A stretch of 64,000 nt of DNA from Crotophaga sulcirostris (taxonomy: Eukaryota > Chordata > Aves > Cuculiformes > Crotophagidae): the NCBI GenBank assembly GCA_013397455.1, contig VYZB01000134.1, positions 1,264,917-1,328,916 on the forward strand, in the 5' to 3' direction. Each line of letters opens with the position of its first letter. Within the stretch, counting starts at the first letter, position 1. The position numbers and the translations under genes are program-made. Shown here piece by piece: positions 1 to 15,000 of the stretch. Below the pieces are notes generated by a model. It saw only the letters and a list, made by a program, of their open reading frames with translations. It was not told the origin of the DNA and made no database searches.

Positions 1-53
1 CCTTACTGACTCCAGCTTCAGGAATCTCAAGTGTATGTCCAACATCTTTTTCT
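1..53 (-). CDS. AGGF1: AGGF1 coding exon 8 (partial, cut by window edge)
   Basis: The acceptor TTTCCAG|AGAAAAAG is followed in the correct phase by [17 protein letters not shown], the second and third strands of the FHA domain. Mammals have EKDMEHTLRIPEVGVSKFHAE here. The exon continues past position 1. Confidence 0.93.
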
Positions 54-3000
54 CTGGAAAGGCAAGTTGATATATAAATCACAGCAAAATAGAAACACAT
101 CTAATAAATGTCTTCCAAAGGGCACATTTCAGTTGATCCTTAATACCTTCTGAGCTACTAAGGAACTTTACAGTTGTAAAACACTGAGATGTAATACACA
201 AAATGTAAACATTTGCTTTACATCACTTCTTCCAGCAGGATGAATGCATAATACAATGGGTGCACAATTGGTTCATAGGTCACAAGATCAAGTTAGGCCT
301 AAGAAATTTTCATGATTGCTGAGCTAACTTAACTGTGTGTTGACATATGCACTTATCACAGTAAGCATTAGTTTACTGGGGATGACTCAAATTTCTTACT
401 GAGGGCTAGCCTATCTATGAGTACCTCACAACTACTACACACTAGGAGGAGCAGTGTGAAGAGTAGGGACAAGTAATCCTGAGTGGCTACTACAGCTTTC
501 AAAGTGAGATACAGTTTTAGATACATATAAAAAATTCCATTGATTCAGTTTTACCTCCCAATTGTAGCAGGCTTCACAGCTGTGATAATATAAAGTGATC
601 CAGTCTGTAGAACTGGCGATCTTATTACTATAACTCTGATACAAGGAGGCCAGATCTTTTCTTCATCTGTAACTATAAAAAAAAAAGAAATGTTACTAGC
701 AAGAAATTACAGTTTTACTTCTATCACACAGTATCACAGTATCACCAGGTTGGAAGGGACCTCTGAGATCATCAAGTCCAACCTATAAGCCAACACTAAC
801 ACCATCTCATCACCTAAACCATGGCACTGAGTGCCTCATCCANNNNNNNNNNNNNNNNNNNNNNNNNNNNNNNNNNNNNNNNNNNNNNNNNNNNNNNNNN
901 NNNNNNNNNNNNNNNNNNNNNNNNNNNNNNNNNNNNNNNNNNNNNNNNNNNNNNNNNNNNNNNNNNNNNNNNNNNNNNNNNNNNNNNNNNNNNNNNNNNN
1001 NNNNNNNNNNNNNNNNNNNNNNNNNNNNNNNNNNNNNNNNNNNNNNNNNNNNNNNNNNNNNNNNNNNNNNNNNNNNNNNNNNNNNNNNNNNNNNNNNNNN
1101 NNNNNNNNNNNNNNNNNNNNNNNNNNNNNNNNNNNNNNNNNNNNNNNNNNNNNNNNNNNNNNNNNNNNNNNNNNNNNNNNNNNNNNNNNNNNNNNNNNNN
1201 NNNNNNNNNNNNNNNNNNNNNNNNNNNNNNNNNNNNNNNNNNNNNNNNNNNNNNNGATAACTTCTCTGGTCCTGCTGGTCACACTATTTGTGATGCAGGC
1301 CAGGATGCCATTGACCTTCTTGGCCACCTGGGCACACTGCTGGCTAATGTTGAGCTTCCTGTCAACCAGCACTCCCAGGTCCCTTTCCACCTGACTACTC
1401 TCCAGCCACTCTGTCCCTAGTCTATAGCTATGCATGGGATTGGGTGATTGGCCATTGGAATGCGCTGCCCGGGGAGGTGGTGGAGTCACCGTCCCTGGAG
1501 GTGTTTAAGGGGAGATTGGATGAAGCACTTAGTGCCATGGTTTAGATGATGGGTTGGTGTTGGTTTTAGTGTCACTGTTGGGTTATAGGTTGGACTCAAT
1601 GATCTCAATGGTCCTTTCCAACCTTGTAATACTGTGATACTGTTATACCTAATGCACATAGAAATTATGAACTATAAACATCTATGTCAAATGTATATTT
1701 ACTAGTTTTCACTGTTATTAGCACTATGCACCAATACAGGTAAGAAAAAAAATAATAGCTGAGCCTACAGATGCACACACTTTTTTGCCTCAGTATCTGT
1801 TAAATAATGGCATTCTAATACCTGTATGAACTCTGTTCTTGGATGTATATTTGCAGAAACTATATCCAAGGATCTCAGCTAGGAATAGACATGGTAAGAT
1901 GGGAAGATACTAGCTCAAAAGGTACCAGGAGAGAAACTGTCTCCAGTTTTTAGTTCTCCAGCATTACTGCAGAATTATTAGAAAATAGTAAGAGAATGAA
2001 ATTTAGTCTCATAGCCTGATAGCAGAAAGCACATTTTGAATGGCGTTAATCACTCAATCTGAGTAGCTGAATAAGTAATGAAAACAGAAGAAACATACTG
2101 ACTGTTTAACTGTGAGCCGGGCACAGGCTGCGCTACAGAACTCTATGGGTTTCCTACCTATACCCACTTCCAAGCTGTTTTGTTGTAGTTGTTCTTAACG
2201 GCCTCCTGGAAAAATACAGTAATATCGTACATAAAAGCCACAATAATTCACCTTCGTCTTCCGAGTCTTCTGAATCCGCAGTTTCTTCACTTATTAGTTC
2301 ATCCTCACTGCTGTAGACTTCACGCTCAGAATCTGTAATTTCACCTTCTTCTGGCTCACTCCCTGTGCCTGCTGTTCTACTGTCATCTGTAAATGCTGTA
2401 GTATCTGGTGTACTTTTGCGTGAATGTGAATTTATGCTGTCTGTAGATAACGATTCCTTGGCTGTTAAACTGTTTTGTGTTTTTTTGTCCATTTTAGTCT
2501 TCTTTCTTACATTTGAAGGCTCTTCTTCTTCAGCAGAACTTACTTGGTCAGTAGTGGAAACGCAATTCAGACTGGTAGATGATTTCTGCTCTTCCATGTC
2601 CAAATCCTGGAGGGGAGTTATAGAATGTTACATTCTTTACAGATTGAGTTATGCGAAAGACTGCTATCAGTCTGGAAGTAAATTCTTCACTAGGAAGAAT
2701 TATTTTTACAACTATTAAGAAATAGTTATATTTCCAGAAATTGCACGCAATCAATAGAACACTTCCAGTAGAAATATTTTCACATTCTACGAGACAAGAC
2801 CAGGACCATCTTCTATTTGGAAAAGCATGACTGCACTCCTCTTCTAAACTTCACTTACTCCTTTCTCTTTTCTCATATAAAACTTAAGATTCTTATCCTC
2901 ACTTTCAAACTTGTATAATAACATCTTAAGTATTTTTCCAATTTCGCTTTTATGACACTTACTTCTGTCCCTCTCTTAGGCAATTCTTGCAAGTTATTTA

Positions 3001-6000
3001 AAAGTTCTTTAATTGATCTTCATCATATCTTCATCGTGTTTTAGTCTTCTCATTTTTTTCCACAATGATCCAGAATATCTGGAATGCCCACCCATGCTCA
3101 CCTGATGACTTGCTCTTCCTCTTTTCAAACCTGCACTCTGACAAAGCCTTTCATTAAGATAATGTAGAGAACTCGAGTTTAATCTATGCTAAGTGGAACA
3201 ATTCTACCAAGAACACATTTTGTACTGCACCAAATTTCTCCACTGAATACCAGGCAGATTAGATCACTGCGGGTTCTTCCACTGCCACTTCATTTCATCA
3301 GCAGAAAAAAGACGATCTATATTTTGTAAACTAAAAATCTAAAGGTTCAGATTAATTTTGCCAGAAAATTACCTTGGAAGTGTAATTCTCAATCTAGTAG
3401 CCCATGTTAAAAATACCAACCAACCAAAACCAACCAAAACCTCAAATGGCTTTGAAAGATAAATAAAAAAAATTCTCAGATTATAAATTTCTTGCCATTT
3501 TACATTCAGGATGAATGCATCCAATTGCCCTGAATTGTACTAAATATTGCAACACAGCAATTAAAATAAAAAACAATTCTTGACTTTTTTCAGTAAGTGT
3601 TTGTGTAGAGCATTTTACATTTCAAGACACATGAATTAAGGTGGATGTTGATGTCACAGAAATTAAAAGCACTTTCACTTTTCAGAACTATGAGAATTCA
3701 TCACTGGCGTAGCTGTACAAGCAAAAAAATTCCTTTCAGCCTAGCAGTCAAGCTGTTAGATATGACTATACAATGTATTTCTGAAATACTTTCAATATGA
3801 CATCAGATTCTCAGGAATAATCAGCAAATTTTAAAAGACCTCATGCTTTAACTGAAAGACTATGAGTCTGTTTAGGGTTTCTCTACAGTGCACTAGCCTT
3901 TCTCCTTGAATCCTCAGAAGTACTGCAACTAGGAAGGAACAGGATCATAAGGTCACTACCTAATGTTGTTTATATTAAATAAGATACGTTGTAATCCTGC
4001 CAAAAGTAAGACAACAAAGTTCCGTACATGTCAGACATTAATTGCATTAGAAATATTTTTGGCAAATCTAATTATCGCTTTCATGAATTATATTTTCCAA
4101 TGTATTTATCGTCATCTATATGCCTGTTTGTTATGGATATCAGATCGATACGCAACTTACCAAGGTGCTCTGCAATCCTATAAGTATTTCTTCCCATAAT
4201 AGTGAGCTACCAAAGTTTTACTAATCTAATATGAAAACAGAGAAACTAAATAGTCTGCTTAAATCACAACTGACACAAAGCAACAGATGACTGTGATGCA
4301 CCAACGCCCCAGTTTAATGCTCCAACCACTCAACTCTTTCTCCACAGTGAATCCAGTGACACTTGGTTTTGGCATCAGCTTGGATATTCTAAACTGAAAA
4401 ATAAAGGTGTTGTTTCAAAGCCTAGCTACTGAAGAGTAGACTCTCTACTGGGTTGAAACTAGGAATTTTAAAAAACACTCATAGACAGACCAAAGATTTG
4501 GCACATACATATATTCTGCAATATGACCATCAAGCTTGTTCACAGCAGTTTCTGCATTTTTCCCACTATGACCACAATCAATTGTTAAGAAAGCAAATAA
4601 ACTAAATAGTTTTGTTAAGTACTGATAAAAAGTATTCTTTGCATTTAGAGCTCCTTGTACAAAATTCAGGATTTTAAATAGCATTCCTGAAGAGTATGTA
4701 TTTTGAGCCCTTTATGATTTCACAGATTTGTATTAAAATGCACATCTTGATCATGTCTAAACATTAACCCTGGGGATACTGTATGTATTCTTAAAGCTTT
4801 TGAGGGAGTCTTTACTCATGTTGAAGAAATCCTTTTTCATTATATGTGACTACTGGTACTAAGACAAAACATACATAGCATGCATGAAAGTGTAACCACA
4901 CAAAGAAGACCTAATACTTTGCCTCCATGCAGCCATTGCTTAAAAAACAGAAATGATCAGTGAACAGAATATTCAGTAAATATCATCCTGAATGACCTAA
5001 CAAATACTAGCAATGCACTTCATTTCTCAATGGCAGGGTATTTAACTTTTCCTCCCAAACTAATGATACAATATACAAACTATGCAAGTACATGCTTGTT
5101 ATAACCATGTTTGTTACACCACGATACTAGGCACATACAGTCCTTTGTGTTTTACTTTATAAGGAATAGGCCACAAAATACTGATTACAAATGACCTTCC
5201 GAAGCGCAGACCATTCTACTTACAATATATACATAAATGATCACAGTAACGGAAGTATTTTTATAGAAAAATCGAAAATATTTCAAGCATTTAAGGATAC
5301 TTTTTGCATTACTGTGACAGAGCATGACATCGCCTTTCAAAACTTCACATTTTTCCATATTATGCCAAATCAACATGCATGTTCATGCAATTCTTCAGCA
5401 TGCCTACAAATTAAAACTTTAAAATTGTGAACTTAATTACCTTAAATCTAAGAAATGCACTGTTTAAACTGTATTTCCTAAATCTATTTTATACAAAAGT
5501 TACGAATATGTACAAATACAACCTTTCAGAAATACAGTCTGTTGCTTCTTGGTTTGCTGGAAGTTCAATAGGTGACTCAATGGAATCATGGGTACCCAAC
5601 ACCCTCATCTAAAGGGCTCAATCTTTAGCGTTGACTCTCAATTTGAAATATTAGTGTGAAATTCAATATTTTACTGAAGATGTATTTTCAAACAGTTTAT
5701 AGCTCTTTCACTCAAACAACTAAGCTTTCACTTGCCAGCACTGTTTCACAAGTACTTCAGTTACTCTCTTCTACTCTACACAATACTCGAAACAAAATGT
5801 GATTAAAAGCCAGAAGAAGAGTAAAGCTCTTCCTATATCACAAAGAAGCCATTTTATGTGCTGGTGAAGAGTTCTGCAGGAACCAAATTCACCTTACCTA
5901 AAAATACATACTTTGTTTAGTCAGGACAACCTATGTTAATATGGTGTTGCTAAATATCTCCTTTCCAAAATAATCGAGAATGCCATCAAAGTTTCCTTCA

Positions 6001-9000
6001 GATGTTTGACTTATACAGTCTTTCAAATAGATTTCAAAGTTCCTTTGTAGACGAACTGATTTTGATCAGAGTTAGAAAAAAATAATTCTTTTAGGAAAAC
6101 AGCTAGCTAAACATAAACCACTAGGTATTGAGTTTTTCCTTTAATAAAAATATCAAGCTTAAAGGTAAACATCCACAGACTAATGTGTGTGGTGTCTCAA
6201 CTCTACCTTCAACAGCAGCTGCCAAACCAGAAGAAGAAAGCTTCAGATTAGCCATGTGTTCTGCCAACTGATGTACCTAAAGATGGGATGAATATCAGCA
6301 AAAAAAGTAAACTACACGTGATTGAAAAAAATAAAAATCACTACTTCAAGAGTTCTATGGGAAATACTACTACAAAAGCCTCGTGTCTCCTATAGAAGTA
6401 GCTAGGATATGTCTATAATGAAAAAGAATATGGCTGAAATTAATTTTGAGTACCATGCTGAAATAAAATTGATAAGACAGGAGTTTTAAGAATAAAATAT
6501 TAAAGTAACTTCTGGAAAAAAATGGCATATGTCAGAATCTGGATCTAAATTTTGCTATGCTTTTCTATTGACTTGAATCCAGCAATTATAACTACATGAT
6601 TATGATTGTACACAGTCTATTCTTCAACCTCTATGAAGCACTGGATCTAGATACTGGGCCAGGGACCACTTTATCATTGATGTCAACTAGTGATTTCTTT
6701 TTTTAAAACATTTCCAAATTCACTTATTTTCTTGTACAGGAGGTAATTATGATATTTCTTGCCCCATTTTCTTTGCTCTCCCCCCTCCCAAATGATATCA
6801 GAACTGAACTAGATGCCTGAAAGTTCCAGAGTCTTGCACCCATCCTCTTTATGTCAGCTGCACAGATGCTACCTAATATACTTCAGCCTGACAAATAAAA
6901 ATTCCCGATCATCTGTTAAAAGTAAGCACGCGTGCAGAATGCTTCGTTTTAGCAGAAGACGACTATTTGTAATATAGACGTTTGGTGGCTGAAAAGAATC
7001 TCTTAAAGCAGGGCTGTCAGACTCAAGGCTCCTGCCATTCTCCTGCAGCATAACACGCATCACACCCACTGCACACATGACCCATGCGCTGGCAGGAGCG
7101 TAACGGCAGGAGTTGCCGCTAAGTAGGAATAAGGTACCAGGCTGGATAAAACAAGGGGGAAGGACGGATTTGGCCCACAGGCCGCGAGTCTGACACCCTG
7201 ACGTAAATAATTTTTTGTATAAATCAGGAACACTGTTTAATTATTTATTTTCAATTAGAACTACCTTCATTTTAGCAGATGCTCACTATTATTTCCTTGT
7301 TTAGTAATTCAGCTTGTTAAAAATACAATAACATTTTAACAGATTAATTTCATCCTTTAGATTCTCAGATTCATACTGCTTTTTCAAGAACGCTGCAATA
7401 TTTGCGGAGGATACACTTGCCATTTCTGTAGTGTTAAGCAATAGCTACAAACTAAATCACAACTAAAAAAACTCTCCTGTGACCAGAACAGAAAATTAAT
7501 AATTAATCTGAAAGAAGATCGTAACTAGGCTAAAGAGAGATTAACTTTAGTTTAAATAGAATAAGTCATTCAAAAATCACATGCAATTTTTTTAAAAAAT
7601 ACATAGCTACCAGTACCATCTACACAGAAATATTTGCTGTGATAATCTATACAGGCAGCTGCTAAATTCCCTTATTTCTTGCATTTAACAATTTCTAAGA
7701 AATACTAAATATGAATACTTTTTTTTATATTTAATCCTTTAAGTTAAAAAGAGAAAAAAAGTTTAATTAGAGTTTTGTATACTTGAGATTCTATAACTTC
7801 TACTCACTTTCTTCCCCTGCTTCACATGCATATTCTTATAAACTACTTCATCTTCACCCATGAATAATAATGTTCAGGGCATGTATGACATATTACCATA
7901 ATGAGACCCTGCAATTCCTTCATTTACCACTACTAGTGGTCTGCAGACCAGGCAATAAACTAAACCATTTTCCTACTTGTAGTGGCTGTAAAAAAACATT
8001 CAAGTAAAGGCTATTTTGGTCAAAAAATGCTTTGGAGGCATTTTTCAGCCTAGCAGCACAACTTGACAACCAACTGGGAAAACCAGTAACGAAGTACAAA
8101 TCTTCAAAACAACTGTTGCAACTTTAATGACGTAATCAGTATCCAGGGATAGGTTTTATTGTAACTTTGGGGTTTTTTTTGTCACAAGGGGAGGGAGGAA
8201 CAGAAGGAAAAGGAAGGTTAGGGATAAGCGTATAGGAAAGCATTTCAATAGACAACACTTCAACTACAAAGTTCTACTTAAAACCAGGCATTTTTCTTTT
8301 GTTTTAAGATGCAAATAAAACAACTACTAGCATGAACTAATTAGTGCCATTAACAATACCAGACCAAACTGGACAATAATATTATTGTCAAGAAATACTA
8401 GGTATCTAGAAACTGGATTGAAAAAATAGATAAGATGCACTTTTATAATAGAAAAATCTATAAACTTTTATTCTAATAAATCTTAATCTGGTACTCTAAC
8501 GTAACACGTTCTTTTGAAAAAGACTACTGAACAAGTTTTTTGTATGATTAAAAACCACATAAGAAAAATAAAGTATTTTAACTGAGCTATGTATAAAATA
8601 TGACCGTAAGGTGCTTTGTTTTTTCTAAATCTAACAGGACATTTAAAGTGCACTAACGAGAAGGCATTCTTTTCTTTTCGACATTTAAAGTGGGGAGTAA
8701 TTGCTTCAAATTTCACTTAATATTCTCCGCCCTTTTTAAAAAAAATATATAAAAGACCTTGATTCTTACTATGATACTAACTTCAACTTACTGTTCACAG
8801 GTGCAAAGATCTGTGCACTCCAGAATCTGTTTTAAATGTTTTTCCTGTTATCTTGTTCATCAAACAAATTAATTCACAAATAAAGCAAAGCAATCAGTTC
8901 ATTACTGATAAAACACATCATAAAAAGTGGATGTTTACCTCCTGCCTCATGACTGTGCAAGCTTCAGACAAAATATTTGTTAACAAGACCATATATATGT

Positions 9001-12000
9001 AGTCACTTGTAGTATAATCAGATGACAGAAGTGGACTGTGATGAGATTCCCCTAAGCAGTCAAAACAATTTGCTAGGTAAGAGCTATATTTGCCACAGAA
9101 CTTTTATAAATATGCTTGTTGATTTACGTCTATATGTAACAGTCCATCACAGAGCTATTTTACCAGTTGCACTACAGGTTAAATGCTCATCCTGACACAA
9201 GATGAATAAAGTTCTGTATTGATAATGTCTTTTGAGAGTGGCTGAATGTTAATTCAGCAATTGCACACAGCGTGCCCAGAACCTGGATGCTGGTAGAACT
9301 CTTAGCTTCCACTGTATTACTTCCCCTTTAACTCTAAAAGATTGTTATAATTTTTGTTGCTAAGTATTCACCTCAAGCTTTCAAAACAGAATGCAGTAGA
9401 AATTCCCACATTAGCCACAATCTATAAAATCTATAATTGATCAACCACTACTATTCATTTTAACCTACCTTCATTGGTTCTTTATATAAAGCGCTTCCAT
9501 TTTAATCTTTCGGAAGTCCTCACTCCTCAAACAAAATTTCTAAACTCTTTACTAATGCTATATAGCTAAGCATCAAGAGTAAGTAAGAGTACACCTCTAC
9601 ACTAACATAATTATTTTCTATTTCAACCAATCAACTTGACTGAAGCCTACATAATGAAATTATGCACTGGTATAAAGAAATAACTTTAAAAAATGCAAAC
9701 TAAGGAGCACTGCAAACTAAAGAAATCAATATATTCAGTTAAATCTTAAGTAATAAATTTGCTGAATAGGACTACACAAATTTGATTCAACAATAGAGTT
9801 AAGAAAATGGTTCTTGAGGTTTAATAGCTGTGTTACAATAAAACTTTTGTTTATGAGTGACTAATCTTTTTCAAGGCAGCCCCTACACACTATATGGTAT
9901 GCTTTCTCAGCAATCATAAAAACAACAGAAGGTTGTGTTTTTTAACTTAAAATATGTTAATTACTATGTAAAAGGCACAGCTTATCTACACACTACAGGC
10001 AACAAGAATGTATTGACTGAATAAAATATCAACAAGAGAGCATAATATGCAAAGAATTAGAACTTCACAGACATTTCATCAATCCTAAATTATCATAGAG
10101 AAACAGTAAAATGTCAACACAATGAGATTTGGAATACAGCATCACAGAGAAGGGGTAGTATGCGTGCGTGCATTTTCAAAACCTTCAGTCATTTTTTATT
10201 TCATCATGTGAAATAAAAAAAAACCAAGCGCCAACAACAACAAACACCCACTCACAGGCCAAAAGCTTAAAACCAAGACATTGTGGTAACACCAATTTCT
10301 GACACAAAACTAGCCCACACGGCACCCTGAATTCATTGTAATGTGCTTGCTAATCAGCAAGCTTCACTGAAACACTACTGCAGACATCTACACAGTTGTG
10401 TTGTAATAAAAACAACATTGAAACAGGGAGGGAATTCAGGTTTAAAGTTACATCCTTAACCACTCACTAGAAAAGTTATTTGAACACTAACTGCAGTTAG
10501 CAACCTGCTGCATATAGTTTAAAGATGTTTGAATCCTTCAGAAAAGTATACAGCTGCTACATAAAACCAAACCCCAAAACCCATGAATTACACCACGAAA
10601 AAAACCCCAGGTTTTGCATTTTCTATCTGTCTGTTGTAAAGTTACCTTATACTCATTTGCTGTAATCCGCTCTGGTTCTTTTCTCTTCTTTTTTGCTCTT
10701 TTATCCTTGGTGGGCTGAATACCAGAGGTCTGATAAGACTGTAGATCTACCCGTGAATGAAACTGGTACCGGCCGCTTTCCACATCACAGTAGTAATAAA
10801 TTCCAGTTGCTGGATCATAATACAGTTGATTTTCCTTTATAAAAAACAAAGAATGTTGTCATTGCTTCAATAAATACACTGTTCAAAGAAACACCCGATA
10901 AAGAACCACACAGTAAGTTCAGAAAAAATACACAAATGTACTAAAGAACTGCAGTGGCTTGACCCTGGCTGGCTACCAGGTGCCCACCCAGCCACTCTCT
11001 CAATCTCCTTCCTTGACAGGACTGGAGGAAGAAAGTAAGATGAAAAGCTCATAGGTCAAGATAAAAATAGGGAGATCACTGTTATGGACAAGTCAGATTG
11101 GACTTGGTGAAAATAAATGTAATTTATTGCCCATTAAAAGAGTGCTGGAAGATGAGAAACAAAGACAAAACACCTCTCCCTGCCTCACTTATTCCAATGC
11201 ACTACTTCACTGCTTCATTCCCAACTTCTCTACTTTTCTTCCCCTATTCTTCTGTGCTATTCCTTCCTCTTCATGCTTTTCCTCTGCCAAGCACGGGTCC
11301 TTCCCATGGGTTGCAGTCTTTCATGAACTGCTCCAGTGTGGGTCCTCAGCTTACATGCCACAGCTCCAGCCAGGAGAACCTGCTCTGGCATGGGCCACAG
11401 CTCCCTCTGCTCCATTGTGTGCTCCTCTACAAACTGCAGTGCATCTGCTCCAGCATCGTACTCTTCCATAGACTGCAGGGAACTGCCTGCTCCAGTGCTT
11501 GGAAAACCTTGTCCTCTTCTTTGACCTTGGCATTTGCAGGGCTGTTTCTCATGTACTGCCCCTTTTCCTGCTTGCTCTGCCATATACACAGTGACTCCAC
11601 TGTGCAGTGCTTTGCACTTTCTTAAACATGCTTTCATAGAGGCACCACCAGCTTCTCTGATGGGTTCAGCTGTGTCCTGCAGTAGAACTGGCCATGTCCA
11701 GGCAGCCCTTGCCCTCTTCTCAATGAGGCCACAGCTGCAGCCCCCAGCCCCACTACCAAAACCTTGCTAGTAAACCAAGTACAAGAACATTTCCTATAAT
11801 TCAGAACATTTACTGAACCAGAAAATATATTATTTTATAGTTGATAGTACAATTACACAAACCACAGCCCTAAACCTTTCTCTATCTAACTATATGCACA
11901 AACTATGTCAAAATCAGTGGTATCATTTAAGACTTCAAAAATTAATTCCACAAGCTTCCCTGAGAAAAAACAAGTAGTTTTGCATACAACGTGCATTTTT

Positions 12001-15000
12001 TTAAACTGAGTTGAATGTAATGTTGCAAGCCAAACCTCTGTTTTCATCATAGTAGTTCCCCTGGATTTGTAACAGTTTATAAAACCTCCCCAAAAGCTCT
12101 CTTAATAAAATTTTGATCCATCACCTGACATTTTTTTAAAGTAGTATTTTCTTTCCCGTGACATCAAACTAGTTGGTAACCATGCTCAAGTAAAAGTACA
12201 AGCATTTTGTGTTTTTCCTCTCAACGTGCTTAGTTCAGTGGCTTTTTTCTCAAAAAGTCATCTTTTAGCTCAAGCTTTTAATTTTGAAAGAGTTATACAG
12301 CAGCTTTATAGTATAAAATTCTTACAATGCTAAGCAAGTTAAAGATCTAGGAGACATCAATAAAACCTGAAATAAAATCTACATTTCTATCTTAGTCCAT
12401 AGCTATCTTTAATTTGATTGAAATAATTTGATAATTAATTAATAAACTCCGATTACTTTTCATCTTCAGTAATGTGTTTTTTTAAATCATAAAGTCAGCT
12501 TGGATCCTAGTTCTTTGCTCACATCAACTTTTACTACTAAAACTTTGCAATGGAGAAAAAGTGCCAAGGGTTTTGAATTCTTACCCAATTGTAATAGAAT
12601 CCAGTGCTATAGTCATAATACAATCCTGTATTTTCATCATAAGTAAATCCTGTTTGTGAAACAGCAGCTTCTGCAGCAGCTCTCAATGCCTCTGCCAAAG
12701 AACCCTCTGGTACTGAAGTATCTTCTGCTTCCTGATATCAGAAAGTAAGAAATTAATTTTTCTTCTAAAAACAACCTCCTTCGTCCTACAATGTTCTACA
12801 ATGCCCTAATTACATAAAACAAATTAGTCTTCTATGTACTTGGATTGATTCCAGGACTATGAAACCAAAATCTAGCTGTAGTTTAGTGATAAACTCCTAC
12901 TGATTTCAATGGGACCAAGACTTCATCCTGTGTCTTTCATTTTCTCTACTCTTTATTCAAAAGCAGCTCATATCAAGAACATACACAGTGAATATCTTTC
13001 AGTACACTCCTAAAATAGATTTCTGCTCTCCATTCCATTTCAATTACTAGATACTAAGGTACAAAATCAGCTAAACAAGTGAGATGAAGCAAGTGGTCTA
13101 AGAGAAGGCTGGATTGCAGGGAAAAAAAATGTAAAAAAAATCAAATAAAAGCCACCACCAGTTTTCTTCTACGCTGCCTCCTTATATCAATGGAGGAAAA
13201 AAATAAGTACAGTTTTAACAGTCAGGATGGCCATACTGAACATCAGTTAATAAAAAAAATGTCATGCCTCCAGGCTACGTAGGACACATGTTTAGGATCT
13301 GCATTTTTAAAAAACAAATCTAAGAGTATCTTACATTTGGAACACATCACAAAGAACTATTTTCAAAACACAAAGATGTTTGTCCGCTATCATTAGCACC
13401 ACACCATCACAAAAAATCATTTCATGAAATGACATCAGGATCAAAAGCACGTATTTTAAATGAAATGAAATATTAAAGAGTGCTGACTTCAAAACTGGTA
13501 AACCCCCAAACAATTCTATAACCTGTGAATTCTGGATGAAATCTTCTCCACCTCCAGCAACTTTGGTGCTATCTGGCCTTAACGGAATACTAGCACCTGT
13601 CTGCGATGCCTCTGTGGAATCACACTCAGTGCCTTCAATCCCATGATTGTGCTGTACTGGCAGTTCAGATGCATGGCCTTGAGTATCAGTGTAACTGTAA
13701 TAATTTCCATAGTAGTAATAATCTGCAGGGGGAAAAAAGAAGTTGAAGTTGCATAAATTAGCAAAGCAATACTTTACACAATGCAGTTTAATGATCCTGA
13801 ATTTTAATCTGTAAATTTATGCATATGAAGTATTCTAATGAAAATCAATGGGCAGTGCCTCTGCTGAGTTTACTCTATTTTTACTGAGCACATTATGCCT
13901 TGTTTTAATGTACTTTGAAAACTGGTAAAACATGTATGCAAGTAATGCATGAGATTACTATGTAATAGATTACTAAGGCATGAGTTCTGTTACAGTCCAT
14001 GCTACGTTTTATCCTGTTCTAAAAAGAACGGCTTTAATAAATAGAAATGGTCTGAAAGACAGTGTCAGGTTACTGAGTTTAATGCAGCTAAGGATACAGA
14101 CTTGAAATGTATTTTACATTAAAAAAAATCAAAATAAGATACTGGTTTAGATGCCTGTTTAAGCCATCACCACCCTCTCTACCTGCTTGTGACCATGGAG
14201 TATAGTCCTCTGTCTGTACTTCTACACTAGCCGTATTTTTCTCCTTCCTATTATGGATTTCCTTAGTGAGCTGTTCAACCTGAAAGAAAAACAGCATGTT
14301 ACAGAATGCAATGCTGCACTTTAGAGGTCTACGTCAGAAAAGAATATCAGCCTAGTTTACATTCTACAATTCATATAAAACATAAATGCATCACAGCTAT
14401 TTCCACTGATGCTTATTTTGTAGGGGTTTTCTGCTTGAATGGCTGGCATAATGAAAAACATAACTTTGGCTCACGAAGAGTATAATAACAAAGGCAAGCA
14501 CCTCAAAGATAAACTGAATTTCAAGCAATAATCACTTCTCTGTGTAATGAACTGCAGCATTTACAAAACTTCCCTATTTGGCCGTATGCATCCATGGGAC
14601 AGTTCTTTCACACTTCCTTTACCTCACCTTATTTATTAAGCTTTTTTCCTTCTGCCAGATTTAGTTTTTCGTGCCCCCTGCCACCACCTGTTAGGCCAAA
14701 CACTGAACGCTGACTTGGGACAGCAGCGTCGCTGGCACTTTCTCCGGTCACAGAATGGTTTGGGTTGGAAGGAACCCTAAAGCCCATCCAGTCTCACACC
14801 CCTGCCACGGGCAGGGACACCTCCCACCAGCCCAGGCTGCTCCAGGTCCCATCCAACCTGGCCCTGGACACTTCCACGGATGTGGCATCCATGACTTCTC
14901 TGGGCAGCCTGTGCCAGTGCCCCACCACCCTCACAGGAAAAAAGTTCTCCATAATATCTCGTCTAAATCTCTTTCAGCTTAAAAACACTATCCCTTGTCC

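Larger units (their letters stand above)
2607..10645 (-). other. AGGF1 intron 5 (about 8 kb)
   Basis: AT-rich, with no additional exon recognisable on either strand. Contents that can be named: a short CCAAC/CCAAAAC simple repeat at 3,416-3,441 and a hAT-like inverted-repeat element at 7,009-7,200. The rest is unassigned. Confidence 0.85.

Noticed and set aside
11098..11770. Several overlapping open frames of 60-175 codons
   Set aside because: All lie inside the solo LTR, are Cys/Ser/Pro-rich low-complexity translations of its CTGCTCCAG repeats, and match no viral gene.
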